Assembly (NCBI GenBank): GCA_041552135.1
Contig: JBFELL010000070.1
Coordinates: 1 to 14,167 of the forward strand
Origin: SZUA-186 sp041552135
GTDB lineage: Bacteria > Pseudomonadota > Gammaproteobacteria > UBA9214
Reading direction: 5' to 3'
DNA: 14,167 nucleotides
Both the position numbers and the translations under genes were made by a program. The notes below the pieces were generated by a model. The model searched no databases. It saw only the letters and a list, made by a program, of their open reading frames with translations, and had not been told where the DNA came from. Shown in pieces: positions 12,557-14,167 of the stretch; the first letter of the stretch is position 1; every line of letters starts with the position of its first letter.

Positions 12557-13162
12557 ATGCAAATCGAGCTGCTCTACACCCCCCAGACCCGTGCCAGCCG
12601 GCCACGCTGGCTGCTGGAGGAACTCGGGGTCCCCTACCGGCTGCGGCCCGTCGATCTGTTCGGCGGTGAGCGCAACCCGGCGCACCCGCTCGGCAGTGTC
12701 CCCAGCCTTCGCATCGATGGCGAAACCCTGATCGAGTCCGGTGGCATCTGCCACTGGCTGGCAGACCGCTTCCCGGAGAAGGGGCTGGCCCCGGCCATGG
12801 ATGACCCCCGGCGCGCCCGCTATGAACAGTGGATGTTCTTCGTCCCGGCCACGCTGGAACCCCCCGCTTTTGAGGTCCTGCTGCACACGCGCATCCTGCC
12901 CGAAAGGCACCGGGTGGAAGCCCTTGTGCCGTTTGCAACAAAAGGCTACCGCCGTGTCCTGCGGATGCTGGCGAAGGAGCTGGACCACGACGGCTACCTG
13001 CTGGGCGCGGAATTCAGCTGCGCGGACATCATGATGGGAACCACGCTGAGCTGGCTGCCCGAGCAGCTCGATGACTATCCGCCATTGCTGGCCTACACGC
13101 AGCGCGTTACCGCCCGTCCCGCCTGCCGGCGTGCCATGGCCCCGACCAGCGACACCGCCTGA
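12557..13162 (+). CDS. Glutathione S-transferase family protein
   Basis: A 201-residue GST of the soluble bacterial type, which conjugates or reduces electrophiles with glutathione in the cytosol. The thioredoxin-like half opens with MQIELLYTPQTRASRPRWLL, has the cis-proline at V48-P49 in GSVPSL and the glutathione-binding E60-S61 in LIESGGICHWLADRFP. The helical half has the SCADIMMG N-cap box (S154-x-x-D157) and ends in TARPACRRAM. The early residue in the catalytic Tyr/Ser/Cys position is not certain; Ser14 in RASRPR or Tyr7 are candidates. It is divergent from the HxlR gene across operator-like dyads and is followed after 27 bases by a membrane protein gene, probably co-transcribed. The GST class cannot be assigned safely. 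Confidence 0.92.
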   Translation: MQIELLYTPQTRASRPRWLLEELGVPYRLRPVDLFGGERNPAHPLGSVPSLRIDGETLIESGGICHWLADRFPEKGLAPAMDDPRRARYEQWMFFVPATLEPPAFEVLLHTRILPERHRVEALVPFATKGYRRVLRMLAKELDHDGYLLGAEFSCADIMMGTTLSWLPEQLDDYPPLLAYTQRVTARPACRRAMAPTSDTA

Positions 13163-13189
13163 CAGGACAACAGGCAAGCGAGGTGAAGC

Positions 13190-13822
13190 ATGATGACACT
13201 GACAATGGAAGCCTGCGAACGCCGCATCCGCGCCTGGTTGCTGTTGCTGCTGACATGGATTGCCGGCGCCGTCGGGCTGGCCGCCAGCGGCGCACTGGCA
13301 AGCAACGAGCTGCTGATGCCGGCACTGATCGGCATCCCAGTGGCCGGCTTCGTGCTGGCTTACCGCTGGAATCCGACATTCCGGGAGACGGTGCTTTCAC
13401 TGGACACCGGCCTACTCGTCATCCTGCACGGCTGGCGCATGCTGGGACTCGGCTTCCTGCTGCTGTATGCCCATGACATATTGCCGGGACTGTTTGCCTG
13501 GCTGGCCGGTGCGGGGGACGCGCTGGCCGCTGTCGGCGCCACACTGATCGGCATCCGCTTATTGCGCGGTGACAGGGTATCGAGACAGACCCTGCAGGCG
13601 TGGAACAACCTCGGCCTGCTGGATTTTGCCATCGCCGTCCCGGTGGGCACCGCGATGCGGTCAGCCTGGCTAGGGGGCGATCTGACGACTGATGTGATGG
13701 CGTCACTGCCACTCAGCCTGATACCGACACTTGTCGTGCCGTTTTATGTGATCACGCACCTGGTCATCTTTATGCAGTTGCGCAACAACCAATACACTGG
13801 CGCGAGCAGAATCAACCAATGA
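13190..13822 (+). CDS. Hypothetical integral membrane protein, about six helices
   Basis: I do not recognise this 210-residue protein. Hydrophobic segments lie at about 15-34, 41-58, 74-94, 100-123, 141-157 and 172-196, giving roughly six transmembrane helices with few charged residues within them. Short polar links include RWNPTFRET (59-67), RGDRVSRQTLQAWN (126-139) and the C-terminal tail NNQYTGASRINQ. Start: GAGGTGA at 13180-13186 precedes two adjacent ATGs, 13190 and 13193; the second has better spacing. It follows the GST gene by 27 bases and is likely in the same transcript, so it may be under HxlR control. An inner-membrane transporter or an unknown membrane enzyme is possible; no catalytic motif was seen. 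Confidence 0.78.
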   Translation: MMTLTMEACERRIRAWLLLLLTWIAGAVGLAASGALASNELLMPALIGIPVAGFVLAYRWNPTFRETVLSLDTGLLVILHGWRMLGLGFLLLYAHDILPGLFAWLAGAGDALAAVGATLIGIRLLRGDRVSRQTLQAWNNLGLLDFAIAVPVGTAMRSAWLGGDLTTDVMASLPLSLIPTLVVPFYVITHLVIFMQLRNNQYTGASRINQ

Positions 13823-13922
13823 CATGCCGCTCGCCCTGTGGATTATCGTTTGAAGGTCCGCTATTCGCTGCCAAAGTAAGACCCGTATATCAAAACAAAA
13901 ACAGCGACCAGGCGCAGGATCC

Positions 13923-14167
13923 TCAGCGGGTATGTTGGCCCCCGTCCGGCAGCATCTGCTGCATCATTCCTGCCGGGTTCATTTGCTGAAACTGTTTGCT
14001 TCCCTGGCTGAAGGCCTGCCCCATGCCAGCAATACTCTGCTCCATTCGCAGTACCGACTGGTTCATTGTATGCATACTATCCTGCATCTCACTGACATCC
14101 TGCGAAATGGTCCCGACATAACCTGTCATCTCGCTCATCGATCTGCTCATATCGGACATCTGCTTTA
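13923..14167 (-). CDS. Met-rich coiled-coil protein, C-terminal fragment (5' end outside window)
   Basis: The frame is open from the right edge, reading ...KQ-MSDMSRSMSEMTGYVG, so the real start is probably outside the window; the ATG at 14159 is only one possible start. At least 80 residues are visible. Methionines recur every 3-4 residues (SDMSRSMSEM, SEMQDSMHTMNQSVLRMEQ), a heptad-like pattern that suggests an amphipathic coiled coil. The tail is GSKQFQQMNPAGMMQQMLPDGGQHTR. Proteins with such Met-rich repeats are seen in gammaproteobacteria, but I cannot name this one. It is convergent with the membrane protein gene, leaving 100 bases between them with no visible gene. Confidence 0.6.
   Translation of the reverse strand, partial: KQMSDMSRSMSEMTGYVGTISQDVSEMQDSMHTMNQSVLRMEQSIAGMGQAFSQGSKQFQQMNPAGMMQQMLPDGGQHTR

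Noticed and set aside
12518..13177. 219-codon - strand frame over the GST gene
   Set aside because: The GST on the + strand is well supported; this frame is its shadow.
1..14167. CRISPR array, tRNA or rRNA genes, insertion sequence or phage genes
   Set aside because: No regularly spaced repeats, cloverleaf sequences, transposase or integrase motifs were found.

Overview
The window is about 14 kb of GC-rich DNA (roughly 60-65% G+C by eye) that is densely coding. Its genes look proteobacterial, most likely from a gammaproteobacterium of the Chromatiales/Thiotrichales kind. The basis is the LipA sequence, a ClsC-type phospholipase D, a MurU-like uridylyltransferase, a DyP peroxidase, an HxlR/GST pair and REP-like palindromes between genes. 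This placement is inference. No rRNA, tRNA, CRISPR array, insertion sequence or phage gene was seen.

Layout. At the left edge (1-1934, + strand) lie the 3' two thirds of lipA and a lipoprotein-like alpha/beta hydrolase. From 2129 to 12450 every gene is on the - strand. Read in transcription order these are: an HxlR regulator, a small secreted basic protein, a DyP-type peroxidase, a 127-residue protein of unknown function, a MurU-like nucleotidyltransferase, a GCS2-type carboxylate-amine ligase, an AstE/AspA-type zinc amidohydrolase, a GT-B glycosyltransferase, a secreted protein with a possible transglutaminase-like triad, a coiled-coil protein of unknown function, and a lipoprotein cardiolipin synthase/phospholipase D. 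On the + strand at 12557-13822 are a glutathione S-transferase, divergent from the HxlR gene, and a six-helix membrane protein. The right edge holds the C-terminal end of a Met-rich coiled-coil protein on the - strand.

How the genes may work together. The HxlR and GST genes share a 106-bp divergent spacer with a large inverted repeat. It is made of two operator-like dyads of the ACTTTC-N5-GAAAGT type and overlaps promoter-like elements in both directions. This looks like an electrophile- or redox-responsive switch, and the regulator has four clustered cysteines near its N-terminus. The nucleotidyltransferase, amide ligase, amide hydrolase and glycosyltransferase run in one direction and could handle a sugar- or amino-acid-linked metabolite or a cell-wall product. 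That grouping is the least explained part of the window. Spacers around the cls, aspartoacylase and ligase genes carry two families of short palindromic repeats.

Nothing in the window proves a new system. The best candidates for follow-up are the HxlR/GST switch, the ligase/amidohydrolase cluster and the unrecognised small proteins.
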